A stretch of 64,000 nucleotides of DNA from Echinarachnius parma (taxonomy: Eukaryota; Echinodermata; Echinoidea; Clypeasteroida; Echinarachniidae). Shown piece after piece: positions 11,510 to 24,202 of this stretch. The stretch covers positions 1 to 64,000 of the forward strand of contig JBAMJV010003053.1 of assembly GCA_037951105.1 (NCBI GenBank). Reading direction: 5' to 3'. The notes below the pieces were generated by a model. That model was not told where the DNA came from and searched no databases. It was given only the letters and a program-made list of their open reading frames with translations. The position numbers were made by a program, and so were the translations under genes. Numbering within the stretch: position 1 is the stretch's first letter; every line of letters begins with the position of its first letter.

Positions 11510-11827
11510 GTGGTGTATTCGCCTACGCTGGAATTGATGCACAATATATGACCATATTCGGTGCCATTGCAACTAACCTTCCGTGGAATCAGACCTACTT
11601 GGAGCCAGGCACAATAGCTTCTGGAACGTTTGCAGGAGTGGCCCGTAAGGGCGCTTTCAGATACTGGGTAACAAGACAAATTGGTGAAAATCCAAATGAA
11701 GATTACATTAGTGTGTACGACACGAAGCAACGTACACATGAAACGGTGTCGATAGTAAACGTGACGTTGGCCGATGATTCTACGTACTCCATCAGCTCTC
11801 CCTCTCATATTCGTATCGTCACACCAG
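11510..11827 (+). CDS. Probable internal exon encoding an Ig-like extracellular domain
   Basis: A 318-bp open segment is bounded by an acceptor (ATCTTTCAG, AG at 11508-11509) and a donor (CCAG|GTAGAT after 11827). Both junctions split the codon after its first base (phase 1-1), the usual arrangement for shuffled extracellular domain exons and the same as the EGF exons downstream. The ~106-residue product has a late strand pattern VSIVNVTLADDSTYSI. This resembles the E-F strand region of Ig V/I-set domains (the D-x-x-x-Y corner), but the usual Cys after the Tyr is absent. Two N-glycosylation sequons (NQT, NVT) are present. The in-frame ATGs at 11485/11488 precede the acceptor and are probably intronic. 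It could belong to the same modular gene as the EGF array, but 23-31 kb separates them. The family call is an inference from the pattern. Confidence 0.5.
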
Positions 11828-11959
11828 GTAGATATACTTATCACTGTTACCAAAAGACTTGTAATCGATTGCAAAGTTGCAATTGATTGAAAGTCGGATA
11901 ATGTGACTTAACGCACACATTTTCTTACTTGCGATTGATTTTAACTTTACAATCGATTA

Positions 11960-12010
11960 ATACAAATAATGATAATAATACCTTGCATTTATATAGCCAA
12001 ATGATAGCAA
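11960..12010 (+). repeat. AATAATA...CATTTATATAGC tail-like motif
   Basis: The phrase ATAATAATACCTTGCATTTATATAGC resembles the 3' tail shared by many short retroposons in aquatic animals. Only the tail is visible. Confidence 0.3.
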
Positions 12011-12082
12011 TGGGAAACGCCCCAAACAAAAAATAATTACATTTATGCATTTATCACCGACCATTTGAATGGATATATTTTA

Positions 12083-12470
12083 ATTAAAGGGTACCACCAC
12101 CCAAAAATAATATTCTTATTAAAGAAAGGTAACATCTTTAGTATTCAATTCCATCAACAAGTTCACACAAAATATGTTTCCAGAAATAAAAAATTAATAA
12201 TTGGAAACGCATTACCATTCTAAAGCATGCGTTCATGCGGTCTGATTGTGTTTACAAACGTGCGCGTGAATAGCATTGGCGCACTCGCAAATGTTTGGCC
12301 CGTATGGAACCAGGAAATAGCAGTGGTTCCGTAAGTGGTGGAAATTAATTGCTTTGTTTATGAATTACACAACCCTTTGCAAAATGTTGGGTATCTATTT
12401 GATATCACAAAACGGTACCAAAACATATAATAATGTGTTGTTCTTTGCCTGGTGGTCCCTCTTTCATATG
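12083..12470 (+). mobile_element. MITE with ends AAAGGGTACCACCA / TGGTGGTCCCTCTTT, copy 1
   Basis: It matches the sequence at 63024-63442 in reverse complement along its whole length, including AAGCATGCGTTCATGCGGTCTG and TAGCAGTGGTTCCGTAAGTG. The ends are imperfect inverted repeats. The ORF at 12354-12575 runs across its end and is not supported. Confidence 0.65.
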
Positions 12471-12714
12471 GGATTATACAAATCTGGCCACGAAACCGCC
12501 TATCAAATGATTTATTTGCAATTAAGAAAACAAATCTTTGGTAAAAGAAAAATATCGCCGACGGTTGTAATTTGAAATGTTCGTCTGCACATTACATGCA
12601 AAGCACACGCAAACCCAACCGCGCGTGGCAGATCGGCTAGCCGTTCGGCTAGCTACAAGCAAAGACTAAACAATTACAAGATTGATCACTGACGTGTGTG
12701 CAGAGATGTCCCTT

Positions 12715-13150
12715 GGGGCAGAATGAAGATTCAATTCGAACTTAAGAGGTACCTCAGTAACCATAAGGGTTTGAAATATCAGTGGACTTATGTCATTTTT
12801 ATTAATACAAAAATATTTTAAAATTATAGTCGATAGCTTTTTTGGATCACATGTTCCCTTCTTTTGAGTGAATTTGTAAGAAAATAAGGATTAGACCGTT
12901 CTTACTAAAACTAGGCAAATTCAAGTATTCATGAAGATTGAACAACAGCTTAGTGTCGACATCAGCTGTATCCCAGAGGCTATGTCTGTATGTAGAATCA
13001 ATATTATCCTTGTGGTGAGAAAAATATTTTGAAATTATAGTGGATAGCTTTTTTGCAATTGAAATCATAGCTATGAGAAACATTGCCGTTGCCATGGTAG
13101 TTATGGAGTCGCGTATATTTTAACGCGCTCTCAGTCAACGCAATGTCTTT
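12715..13150 (-). repeat. Dispersed repeat, inverted relative of 29240-30260
   Basis: Shared landmarks in opposite orientation include GCTATCGACTATAATTTT, CATAGCTATGA, TACCATGGCAACGGCAA and a GTTACTGAGGT-like stretch. The 29-30 kb copy is interrupted by a further TIR element at 29343. ORFs here are not conserved as protein. Confidence 0.6.
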
Positions 13151-13289
13151 ATTAAATTCTTTATCATTGCACGCGTACCATAATGCGCAAAACAAACTTG
13201 ACGCGCGCAGTGCAAATTTGGTGTCATCAAACATTATCACGTCTTCTTGAGATTATTTTCATTTAGATCAAAGACGCTTAATGGAAAGA

Positions 13290-14165
13290 CCGACCCAGGG
13301 GGTTGTCACTCTGCCACAATGACCGCGATTTGTGTAGACCGGAACGACTGCTTCTCTACGTTGCATTGTGGGTTATTTGGGGAACTACATGAACCAATCA
13401 CATGGCAGTTCATAGCGTCGTCACCCGATCGAGGTCATGAAAACCAATTCATATGCATACGTTACCATGGATCCCATTGTGCTCATAGCGTGATAAATTC
13501 CAGGGGGGTGTCACTGCTGCCAGAGTGCCGCGATTTTTGGTCACCGGAAGGGACTACAACTGGTTGCATTATGGGCTACTTGGGAACTACAGTTAACCAA
13601 TCACAGAGTAGTTCAAACGCGTCGTCACGGGATCGAGGTCAATAAAACAAGTTCATATGCATACGTCACAATGGCTCTCATTGTTCTCATAAGCGTGATG
13701 AAATCTAGGACAGTGCGCAGGAAAATAGGCGCGATAGTCTACGCACTGCATAGCATGATGATTGGTCAAGTATTTCTAGGTCACTACGCGATGACGTAGA
13801 GAAGTAGTCCACGGGAGCTTCAAAAATCGAGTCACTCCGCCATATTGCCCATGTACAAAGTCTATGGGAAACGTGACTTGCGCGTGTTAAGTGAGCCTTC
13901 TAGTTATAAACGGGTTGGTTTGTTTATTCATACTTCTATGATAAAATCTTGGACAGTGCGCAGGAAAATAAGCGCGATAGGCTACGAACTTCACATGATG
14001 ATGATTGGTCAATTATTTCTAGGCCAACCGCGATGACGTAGAGAAGTTTACCTTGGAGGCTTCAAACATCGCGTCACTCCTCCATCTTGCCCATGACACG
14101 TGACTTGCGCGCGATAAATGGGCCTTCTAGTTATAAACGAGTTGGTTTGTTTATTCATAATTCTA
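13290..14165 (+). repeat. Composite block of a dispersed non-autonomous element family
   Basis: Repeated phrases include GACAGTGCGCAGGAAAATA, TTCTAGGTCACTACGCGATG and GGGAACTACATGAACCAATC. They occur at least twice inside this block and again, mainly in reverse complement, at 28130-29250 and 30500-31660. The copies look fragmented and inserted into one another. No coding potential is supported. Confidence 0.6.
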
Positions 14166-14166
14166 T

Positions 14167-14308
14167 GTCAGACAGAGCCAAAAATACTAGTAATACTAGA
14201 TAATTCTATCTAGATAATTCGGTGTCTGACATCAATAATCCCGCGAAAAATCCCGTGAATAATCTTATTATACTAGTTTTTTTCGCGGGATTTTTCTGTC
14301 AGACACCG
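14167..14308. mobile_element. Short element with GTGTCTGACA ends
   Basis: GTCAGACAGAGC at the left and CTGTCAGACACCG at the right bracket AT-rich sequence with an internal GTGTCTGACA and a CGCGGGATTTTT phrase. Relatives at 28382-28470 and 28624-28712 form an inverted pair. Confidence 0.5.
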
Positions 14309-14667
14309 ATGTTGAATTATCTCGCAAAAAATCTTGTTGAGGTTAGCAACCATTGTAAAGTTTTACCTGTAAAAGTGGATGCTTCATGGCTAATTTAGTT
14401 GCTAACTTCAATCTTTCAAATATCATAATGTTAAGTCACGGCGCGTACGTGCTGTGCGCTAATGAGTAAAATGCCGTCTACAGCGAATAATTTCCGACAA
14501 TTTCGTGCCAAAAATTGTTCGAAAAAGGACAATATTGTGGAGAATAAATCGCAATGGACACCTGAAATACCAAATTATCGTGCAGTGAATAATTATTACT
14601 AAATCCCTTCGTTCAAATATGCTATTTGCCTTAAGTTAAAACAACTAAAATGTACTAAGAAGAACGA

Positions 14668-14709
14668 AAATGAGCGAGTGCGTGAGTGAATGAGTGAGCG
14701 AGTGAGTGA
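14668..14709 (+). repeat. (GAGT)n-type microsatellite
   Basis: Interrupted tandem GAGT/GCGT tetramers. Confidence 0.8.
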
Positions 14710-15186
14710 CATGCGCCCAGAAAAACACTCATAATAAAAGAATGGACGATTGTTATACGGTTCTGCTGTCATATTTTGGCTGATGTTCATATTATTGGTC
14801 ATTTTTTAGTAACATTTGCTAAATTATACAAATTTCATTCTTATTTTCTGTCTTGTTTATGGACATCTCGGCGCTCGTTGCACAGCCTACCAGCGCCGCA
14901 CGATCGACCCTGTACTGAAGCAGGGATTTTATTATTAACGACCTCTAGCGTTCTAAAGTGGTAAGGCTCGTTGTTGTAAATGTGTGCAAATTGCATATCG
15001 TGATTACCTGTGGCCTGAGACACAAAATAGGATTCCTGCCGGCAAAATGTAAGTTAAGTTTCAAGAGCAATAATCAATGTATCATTTCGTTCATTTTCTG
15101 ACAAAATATGATGTATTTTTGCAAAGTTATGCTGCTCCAAAGAAGGGTTATTGAAAAAAAAAAAGATTTTGCATGCCCTCAAACTT

Positions 15187-16160
15187 TGCTGGATCCTGAC
15201 CCATATTACAAATGGGTTAAATTAATTTTACATGCACTGGCAAGCTGAGATTCTGGCGATAATTCTCATACCAAATTCGTTTGGGCTCAATAATAAAACA
15301 TTTTCACAATTTTGTGTCAAAGTCGATGTTAAATCCGAGAAATAATTAGAATGAGGTGCGATAGGGCTGTGTGCTGTGTCACGTGACCTTCGCACGAACG
15401 TGCAATTTTGAGATAATCGGGTCAGGGGCCAAGAACATACCACTCGAGAATGCGGACGAGCATTCTCATTGGATGATACGAAGGGGTGTACGAATTCAAA
15501 CAACGCAACACTACACCAGATTCCCCCTCAGAACAACACACGCGCGCTGTGCGTGAAAGAGAAAATCTCTCTCTCCTTCTCTCTTCATCATGGGGAATCA
15601 CCTGACGTGGATCACGCAGATTCACAAACTGACGTCATCATTCTACCGCTAACTGGCCAATCACAGCGCTAGATCGAGTATTTTCCTAAACTGCGAGTCG
15701 TTACGATTTTGGCATTGTAGTTGGGTTCGATTTTGCTGGATCCTGACCCATATTACAACATTTACACCACCTTATTTATATTTTCGGAAAGAAGAATAAA
15801 TGGCGATTCTAAACGTTAGACTTTCATTTGGGCTCAAAAATAAAACTATGTGTCAAAATTCGAGTTGTTTTCAAAGTTTTCTCTTTTGTAAAATACACAT
15901 TTTGAACGTGAAAATTGAATAATTTACAGGAATCCTATAATAAATATGTTTAGATATTCAGTAACTCCAGATATTTATTATGATATTGCAAAAAACAGAG
16001 CGCAAAAAAGTGATAAAATAAAGGAGATATCGTCGTTTGGAGATGTGCCTTCGCGGAGAGCTCTACGGTAGGGGTCAAACCGGAGTCGGTACCCTGTAGA
16101 ATAAAATAGACGTGATTTTGCACCCCTGAATATTGGCTGTGCAAGCACTGTCTTCAATCA
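15187..16160 (+). repeat. Diverged direct duplication (period ~545 bp)
   Basis: GCTGGATCCTGACCCATATTAC occurs at 15189 and again at 15736. It is followed in each case by a CATTTGGGCTCAAAAATAAAAC-like phrase and TGTGTCAAA. Otherwise this stretch holds no convincing gene. Confidence 0.5.
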
Positions 16161-16274
16161 TTCAATCTCTAGTGTTACGTCACGGCGTATCGCGCGCAGA
16201 CTGTTTCCGCGAATTGCGCATGCCTATGGGATTTTTTTCATAGAATTATGAATAAACCAGGGGGGTGTCACTCT

Positions 16275-16829
16275 AGCTGCATTCAGACGATAAATGCCAA
16301 TCTCGTGGTTATCTTGTGGTTATCTTGTGGTTTGCAATTCTTAAGAATATCTTGTGGTTAGCGCTCGTTTGAACACGCAAAACTCGTGGTTATCTTGTGG
16401 TTTCCAAACCACTAGATTGCGCGCACTGCAAAATATGCGCAATCTCGTGGTTATCTTGTGGTTATCTTGTGGTTTGCAAACCACAAGATAACCACAAGAT
16501 ACTTGTAAGATTTTGCGCAGAATGAGCGCGCGATAAGCGCGCGACTGCGCGCAGTCTATTTTTTTTACCGTCTGAACACAATCAGATTCGAGACTCGTGG
16601 TTTGGGTTGACCTCATGACCGAGATATGCTTCCGGTGTGAAAACAAGTCAAGTGAGTGCGCGTGACCTCAAATGAGAAAGGCGCGCACACTACTTCCGGT
16701 TTTAATTCTTAAGAATTGCAACTCTCGAGAATTGGCATCGTTTGAACACACATTTTGAAGTTCTTAAGAATTGCAATTCTTAAGAATTGCAATTCTTAAG
16801 AACTTGGCTTTCATCGTGTGAATACGGCT
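16275..16829 (+). mobile_element. TIR element with GCATTCAGACGATAAA ends, copy A
   Basis: The left end AGCTGCATTCAGACGATAAA and right end TTTCATCGTGTGAATACGGC are inverted. Inside are repeated TCTTGTGGTTATC units and a palindrome joining GTGGTTTGCAAACCAC. It is over 95 percent identical by eye to copy B at 29343-29886. The minus-strand ORF at 16341-16646 has a counterpart in copy B only because the DNA is nearly identical; I do not call it a gene. Confidence 0.75.
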
Positions 16830-16845
16830 TCTGTCAGACAGGCAA

Positions 16846-17813
16846 TTCATACTTACGTCTAGCACTGGCTCGGCACTGGATAAATCCACTGCCGAGCCAG
16901 TGCTAGACGAAAAAGCCGACCATTCATACTCGGCATCAACAGTGGATAACTGACTCGCAAGTATAAATACAACAGTGGATCGAAAAGCTGTCTAGGACAT
17001 GACTGGGCATGCGCACTAGTACACTTCTATTGTGACGTAACGATGACTTGCAAATTCTGAACGCGCAATACCGTAATGCGCATGCGCAACCTTGTGCTAG
17101 ACGAGGTGTCTAGCATCAACAGTGGATCAACAGTGGATCAAAGTTATGCCAGGCTGAGCACAGACTGATGCTAGACATTCCATTCATATTTGCGTCTAGC
17201 AGTGGATTTATCCAGTGCTGAGCCAGTGCTAGACGTAAGTCGTCGCTGGGCAATAAAAAGGGCAAAATGGCCGATATTATCGTCGAATATCGATTTTGTT
17301 TTTATTTTATTTTCAGATAGAGTTCTTTAAAACCTATCCGATGATATGTTTAGAATTCCCATATGTGCCCAACTTTTTGAGAAAATCAAAAATATATATC
17401 ATATGGGCAATACGAAGGACAAAAAGGGATTTGCCCTTTTAGCTGCCCATTATTGCGCCAAGTTGCGCGCATTGCCTGTGCATTATCAATGCGCGTAAAA
17501 GGGCAATACGCATTTTGTCCTTTTTCATGCCCAATATCGACGCGATATCGTGCATGTAAAAAGGGCAAATTCAGAAATGCGTAAATAACTCCGTTAAAAA
17601 GAACTGAGCGTAGGCCAAATTAAACGACTTGATTGCTTTATAGCCTACATAACTGTTTCACTAAACAAGATTACTGGATTTGGCATTTTAAAAATATTAT
17701 TGCCCAAAATGTCAAAATGATGTTTCTTCCAAAAAAGTAAGTATCGTTTTTTGCTATCGATACCGTCAATTTGTCCTTTTAATTGCCCATCGACGAAGTA
17801 TGAATTGCCTGAG
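16846..17813. mobile_element. Nested fold-back elements (outer ends AGGCAATTCATACTT)
   Basis: The outer element starts AGGCAATTCATACTT (16850) and ends AAGTATGAATTGCCT (about 17796-17812). Just inside each end are GGGCAATAAAAAGG-type sequences. An inner element, bounded by ACGTCTAGCACTGGCTC and its exact inverse GAGCCAGTGCTAGACGT at about 16857-17235, interrupts the outer left arm. The inner element carries GATCAACAGTGGATC repeats. Confidence 0.6.
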
Positions 17814-17950
17814 AGTGACCGCGATTTTGGGTCACCGGAAGGCATACCATGCACTACAGGTTGCATTATGGGCTACTTGGGAACTACATAAACCAATCAC
17901 AGAGCAGTTCATGCGCGTTGTCACCAGGGCCCTGGGAACGATTTTTTCAC
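17812..17950 (+). repeat. Fragment of the 13-31 kb dispersed family
   Basis: Carries GAGTGACCGCGATTTTGGGT and TGGGCTACTTGGGAACTACA, matching the block at 13530-13640 and its inverted relatives at 28300 and 31370. Confidence 0.6.
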
Positions 17951-18449
17951 CGGGGGTGCTGAGATATATATACGTATATATCTATATATTCTTCTTCTTC
18001 TTCTTCTCCTTCTTTTTTTTCTTTTTCTAATTCATTATCAGAGGTGGATCTCGCTTTTTGCTAAGGGGGGGGGGGGGGGGGGTTCAGTCAATGGGGGGGG
18101 GGGGGGGGGAACTCTCCATAGACGTACGTGTTAAAAACAGTGTCAAATTTGAAGCGATTTATCTAGGTCTTGAATATTCATGAGCTGTTCGCTTGCCCTC
18201 CAGTCCTCATATCTCTTAACTGTTAATCCAACATTTTTTGTAGGGAAAGCGAAAGAAGAATACATTTTGATGAATATTCATGAAGAATTTCGTCATAACT
18301 TTTACCTTATTTAGTAGTGGATATGCATTATTAGTCTTACTTATTAGTTTTACCATGCATAATGTCTATGAAATTATCAGTAATGAATAATTAAGTATCG
18401 ATAATATCGCGAAGTATCGCTAATCAGCTGATTTATTGCGGTCAATTCA

Positions 18450-18625
18450 ATTGTCCACACGAATTTAGTGCGACGGTACAACTTTCTCAACCCATCATCG
18501 GAATTTTAAATCATTTTGTGGCGCAAAGCGGCATTTTGAATGCCTAATTTCATGATCATCGGGTCCAGAATATTGAGTGGAACGGAACGCAGTATTTGAA
18601 CCATCAAGAGTTTACAGCAATATCG
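18450..18625 (+). other. Candidate first (non-coding) exon
   Basis: Unique-looking, moderately GC-rich sequence ending in a consensus donor (ATATCG|GTAAGTG). It is followed 1.35 kb later by a segment with good acceptor and donor sites. There is no ORF of note. This is the only part of the 12-35 kb region that looks more like a transcription unit than a repeat. Evidence is limited to splice-site consensus. Confidence 0.2.
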
Positions 18626-19081
18626 GTAAGTGTGCCTAAAATTCTCATCTACGGTAGATAGTGATATTTAGTGTTTTGCTGGGCCACCAGCCACGGGGAC
18701 AAATTGTCTGTAGGACCGTACCTAGAGTTTGCTGCTGCATTCAGGCAACTTACAAATAAGCGAAAGTTAGATTTTGTATTAACAAAAACGAATGGTCAGG
18801 CCATTAAATGTTGGTTTCGAGAGTCTAAATAAAGATCAGTATCATCATGTCAAGTCTCAAGATCAATTGAATTGAGGAATTAGTCAGAAACTATTGAAGA
18901 AACAAGTTTAAATACTACTTTAGTCTTTACTAGTTTTCAAATCTAACTAAAATTGAATGAAGTTTGATACGAGTCTGTGACTTCCAACTTGTACTGGCCA
19001 AGCTTTGGCTTTTAAAAGGCAAAGTTGGTCTAGGAATTAGGGTAGGACTAGGAGTAGGACTAGGCCGGGTATACCTCAGTC

Positions 19082-19082
<1 letters not shown>

Positions 19083-19126
<44 letters not shown>
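19083..19126 (+). repeat. (CAGGCT)n hexamer microsatellite
   Basis: Seven to eight perfect tandem copies of CAGGCT. It is preceded by a degenerate run of GTAGGACTAGGA-type repeats. Confidence 0.9.
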
Positions 19127-19972
19127 TCATTCTAATATCTGGAAACACTGGAACACAGACTGATTTTGGTAACTGAAGTGATTACAACTTTTTAAAAAGA
19201 AATCCATATCACACTAGACAGTCAGTAGACAATGAAAATCAGTGCCAGCGGTTGTGGCCCAAGACTTAACTAGGTTACTTGGTCTTGGCCTTGCCCTTGG
19301 CCTTGGGTGGTTCATTACGGTCATTCATAAACCAAATTGTGTACATTATTACGTATACGTGTACGTACTACGTAAGGCCTAAGGGCTAATTAGATTAGGG
19401 CCATATTAAAATAGTGGCTGGACCTGGTCTAGTCAGAAATAACCAACTCTTTGTGTGGTTTATTATGTGTTGTTGTTTTTTTATTTAAATAAAAACTTAT
19501 ACAGTACTACCCCTAAATGGAGCGGTCAGTGGAGCAACTGTCGTATATATAGAGACTGTTTTTTTTTCTGGTCTAGATACAACATGTACAATGAAAGGTG
19601 GTAACATTTCTGCTTGTGCAGGGTCCAGAAACTGCCGAGCTATGATAGTTGATGATTTTTAAAATGATTGATAATTTTGCATGAATCTATGTTTGTTGTG
19701 GTAGTACTACTAGTAGGATTCTATGTGAAATTATGAATGTAGACTATAGTATTTTAGACTCGTCTCAAAGCAAATTACTGATTAATATCTATGTTCCTCT
19801 TTTTTATTTGGTGAACTGGCACTGATGGTTCGAAAATCCAACGATGGACACTGTCTAAGTGCTCTTGAATTGAGTATTTACTGTGATATAAACAAATTCA
19901 TAATCGGATTTATGTTTGTTTATTATTAATGTAGATATTTTGTTAATTTATTCCGTTTACAGCAGTCTGATT

Positions 19973-21139
19973 CTGGTGCTTCATTTCTTGGAGATTCCTT
20001 CGGCTAAGGTGTGCTTCATGTCAACTCACTTCCTTTTCACCCATTGCCAATGCATGACATGGATCATCACACCCAACAGGTAATCAACTTTTTTTTACTG
20101 ATTACATTTCTGTCAATTTGTATAACAAATAGTGATATTAGATGTTTCTACTATTCTAAAACTTATTCGTAAATATTAATATTATAATGAGTGCATTTGG
20201 TGAAAAGATTTGATAAATCTCAATTGAAATTATGGCATACAAAATATTCCCTGCTATATTCATAACAAGGTTATTTTTTATTGATTTTATTTGTTTACAT
20301 TATCTAAGATAACATTAAAGGGAAAGTTGAGTTTTGGTAGAGAGGGCGCTAGACTACTTAATTGGTTTGTGAGGTAATGAAAAACTGAGTGTAAAATTTG
20401 AAAGAGCATAATATTTAAACAATAAAATCATCTTTGTTTGATCAAAATCGGTTCAGAAACGGCTGAAATATCCATAAATATAACAATTTGTAATAAACCC
20501 GGGGCCCCGGGTTTATTAGAGAATTTTGAACCAGCCGTTAAAAATTCAAAAAAATGCTTCCTCTTTTCAAAAAGTTACAAAATAGGTATTTAAATAGTTG
20601 TTGGTTATTTCTCTATCTAATCACTATTTCAACAAAGCATCACATGCACAATATTTTATTCAAAATGGTTGAAACCGATGAGTGTTTAGAGAGCGCCCTC
20701 TTACGTTTTAAAGGCTCTTTTTTAATGATAACATGATCTTTACTACGTCATTTGTAATTTTGTGTTCCTTTCTAGTTATAACTATTAGTTTGTATGTAAT
20801 GATGCAGGTTTTGGTTACTAAAATTCAGTTTCACTAAAACTGTACTCTCCTTACCAGAACTCAACTATCCCTTTAAATGTCTTGCAAATTTTATGAAGCA
20901 ATATTCTAGGAAACAATAATTACCTCATGGAATTAAATTTTAAAAGCAAACAAAATAGACACCCACAGAGTGATATAAAGTACACACACCTTTCAAAATT
21001 AAACCAATACTTCTAGTTTCTATAGTAACGTATGTTTTGCTTCGTGTATTTTTTCTTGATTCAACAGATCAAGTTCTACCAGTATCAAGGTGAACAGACT
21101 GCGTGGACAGCAAGCCAGAGGACGCAAGCAATGATTTAA
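19973..21139 (+). CDS. Candidate spliced short ORF (two exons), function unknown
   Basis: Exon 19973-20079 is bounded by TTTACAG and CAACAG|GTAATC. A second segment starts after TTGATTCAACAG at about 21068. Joined, an ATG in the first exon (20051) reads through the junction into a Gln-rich tail (IKFYQYQGEQTAW...) and ends at TAA near 21139, giving only 33 residues. A second frame is also open across both segments. No family is recognised. Splice sites are the only support, and the peptide may be a UTR-contained or non-coding artefact. The coordinates include the intron, which contains the MITE at 20315-20876. Confidence 0.15.
20315..20876 (-). mobile_element. TTAA MITE, full length
   Basis: TTAAAGGGAAAGTTGAGTTT and AACTCAACTATCCCTTTAA form the ends, and the centre is the palindrome AACCCGGGGCCCCGGGTT. 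It belongs to the same family as 21888, 24203 and 32246. Confidence 0.75.
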
Positions 21140-21887
21140 GGGACCCCATGGAAGATCGGCCATGTCTACAAATACGATGCTGAATAGGCACACACACACC
21201 AGGACAATTATAAAAACAGAAAATGATATTGACCATGCGGTCGAGTGAGTCATTTGTTATACACAGTAAAACCTGTGTTTAGTGGCCATCCATGGGAACC
21301 AAGAAAATAGGCCACTGTAGAGTGTGGACAGGTGATCTCTACATAGGTTCTCTACCTTTTCCTCTGCATTAGATCACTTTTGTGGCCATTGCAGGCAGGA
21401 TATGGTTGCTATCGACAAGTGGTTTCTAAAAGGCAGGTTTGACCTCTTTTTGTTTGTAATTACACATGGCAAGACAGCCAACAAAAAGTTGAATAAGGGG
21501 AGAGGTTTAATTCTGGGCCGGTATTTGATTCCATACTAGTCAAAATGTAGCTTAAGTAAATTCCTTAGCCAAAATTGAGCTTTGATTATTACATCAACTG
21601 AAAATGTTGCCCAAATTTTGCTGTCATTATGTCTTCAAATATTTTATTTAGACTTACTGAAATAAAATTATAAAAAACGATTTTAATACAAGTTCTCAGC
21701 CTAGAAAATGCTAAGTAATTTTTTTATTAGAAAGTATTGAATTGAATACCAACCCTGGTGATTATAATTTTTTTTTTACAGGTGCTCAATTATTGGTTCA
21801 TTTTAACAAAGTCTTCATTAGATTAAATATTTAAAAATTCACATTTTTAAATGTAATAATTACATCACAAGTTACTGCCGGGAATTA

Positions 21888-22433
21888 TTAAAGGGATAGT
21901 TGAGTTCTGGTAGAGAGAGTACAGTTTTAGTAATCAAAACCTACACCATTACCATGATTACATTATAAACTAATAATTATAACTCCACCATGCTCAAAAG
22001 GAATATAAAATTAACGACTAAGTAAAAAGCCTGTTATCATTAAAAAAGAGCTGTTCAAACTAAAGAGGGCGCTTTCAAAAAACGCATTTGTTTAAACCAT
22101 TTAAAATAAAATATTGTGCATGTGATGTTTTGTTAAAATAGTAATTAGATAGAGAGATAATCAACAACTATCTATAAAACCTCTTGAAAAGAGGAAGCAT
22201 TTAAAAACGAATTTTAACGGCTGATTCAAAATTATCGGATTCTTGTGGGGCCCCACATTTATTACAAATGGTTATGTTTATGAATATTTCAGCCGTTTCT
22301 GAACCGATTTTGATCAAATAAAGTTTATTCTTCCATTAAAATTGTATGCTCTTTCAAATTTGACACTCAGTTTTTCATTTTTTCACAAAAATTATTTTGT
22401 GTAGCGCCCTCTCTACCAAAACTCAAAACTTAA
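21888..22433 (+). mobile_element. TTAA MITE, full length
   Basis: Starts TTAAAGGGATAGTTGAGTTC and ends ACCAAAACTCAAAACTTAA, with a GTGGGGCCCCAC centre. It shares the phrase AACTCCACCATGCTC with the other copies. Confidence 0.75.
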
Positions 22434-24202
22434 AGATGGTTTTTGTTAAACAATATATTGATGCAATATTTATCATACAGTAGCAAAGGGGTTAGTAACA
22501 TTCTCTTTTATTTCAGAATACTTTTGCACAGACTTAATACATCAGGATTTATGGTGTTAATATTTCAAACAGTATAGCAATAATGAATCAATAATTTGAT
22601 ATACAGTATTAGTTACTTTAGAAAATTTTTCTAAGTAAACTTAATTAACCAAAATAAATTTCTTGCATTGCCCCATCCATCTTGTGTAATCTATATTTTG
22701 ATTATATAAACCCATTTTGGTAAATTTCAATATGACTATAGTTTTTAATTTGTCAATTCTCCCTACCATAACTCATATTATATAATAATTGATATTTTAT
22801 TGAAATAACATTTGTACTTATTTATTATTAGTGAATGTGTATATATTCTGGGTTTAAAAAAAAGTAGAATTATACAATTTTTTTTATTCATGTAACTTTC
22901 AAAAAATTTTTTTTTTTTTTTGGTAAACCAAATTATTAGTTACAGAATATTTTGTCTTATATCAAAGTGTATGTGTATATAGTAGGACCTCAATTATGTT
23001 ATTGTATTTTATCATGTTTGGATGCTATTATTTTCAATGCAATGTTTCAAATGATCTGCATGTATTTATTATTTTGTTAATGTGAAATTTTGTATATTTT
23101 CCCAATCAGCCTTTACCTGCCTACTCGACGATTAAGCTACTTGCTTCATGCCTCTTTTAGGTGTTTGCCGTTACATTTCATGTGTACATTTTGTGTATGA
23201 ACTCTGTTTGAAAAAAAACAACAACACTGAATTGAATTTGAGATTTCAAATAGTGAACTGTATAACTTGCATTAAAATATCATAATTATAAATGTAAATT
23301 GAAGAAATATGGGGTCAGTAACACAGTGTGGTCAAAAGAATTGGGGAGGCACATAGATTGTTGTTGGGGCAGACTTATTATTATGTTTCTCCTAGTTTTT
23401 TGTGTCAAATAATTGCATGGGGGCAAATGGCCCATTTATAATCTTTTTATATGGTCTAGATTATATGACATTGTTTTTGTAAAAAAATTGGGGAGCGTGC
23501 CCCCCCCCCCCCCCCCCCCTCTCCCCTCTCCCCTGGAGTTATACTGGGTTGGTTATATTTTCTTTGGTCTACTTAATTTATATATGACTGTTGTTGTTTT
23601 TTAATTAAAAGTTAATGGAAACCTATATACATTTATCATGTATATTTATTTATGTGTGGTATGAGAGGGTGTGCAATTAAAAGTGAATGCTGTTTAGAAG
23701 TGTATTCTGACAGGCCTACAATTACTTATTACTTAATCTTTATTACATACATGCTATGATGACATGCATGTGCAGTAATGATATGACTACGATGGTGAAT
23801 GACATCAATTAAGTTGTGATGGTTTATAATCAGTGAAAAGTTTGATAGTGATGTTGGTGGTGGCACACATTAGAACCAGAAGTAACCTGTTGGATTTATT
23901 TAGTTGAATTTGTTGTTGTTTGTTTGTTTATTTGTTTGTTTGTTGTTGTTGTTTTTTTTTTTTTGGGGGGGGGGGGTCAACAACTTAATTGCTGCTCTCT
24001 AGTCTTGTTGACAATAAAGACAACAATCTAAACCATTAAATTACCTAATCCATAAGAACAATTTCCACCAAATATAAAACAGTTTAGCATGCCAACTCAC
24101 CCCCATACACAATTGGCCCCATAACAGTAGGATTTTTGTCTTTAATATGAAGACTAAATCAGAACTCAAAGCTGTACATGATACATTTAGCAAGGGAAAT
24201 AG
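22434..24202. other. AT-rich stretch, nothing coding
   Basis: Long A/T-rich sequence with T-runs (22908-22921, 23951-23963), a poly-C tract at 23501-23519 and a G-tract at 23964. An AATAAA hexamer near 24014 could be a polyadenylation signal if the 18-21 kb transcript candidate is real. Confidence 0.35.
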
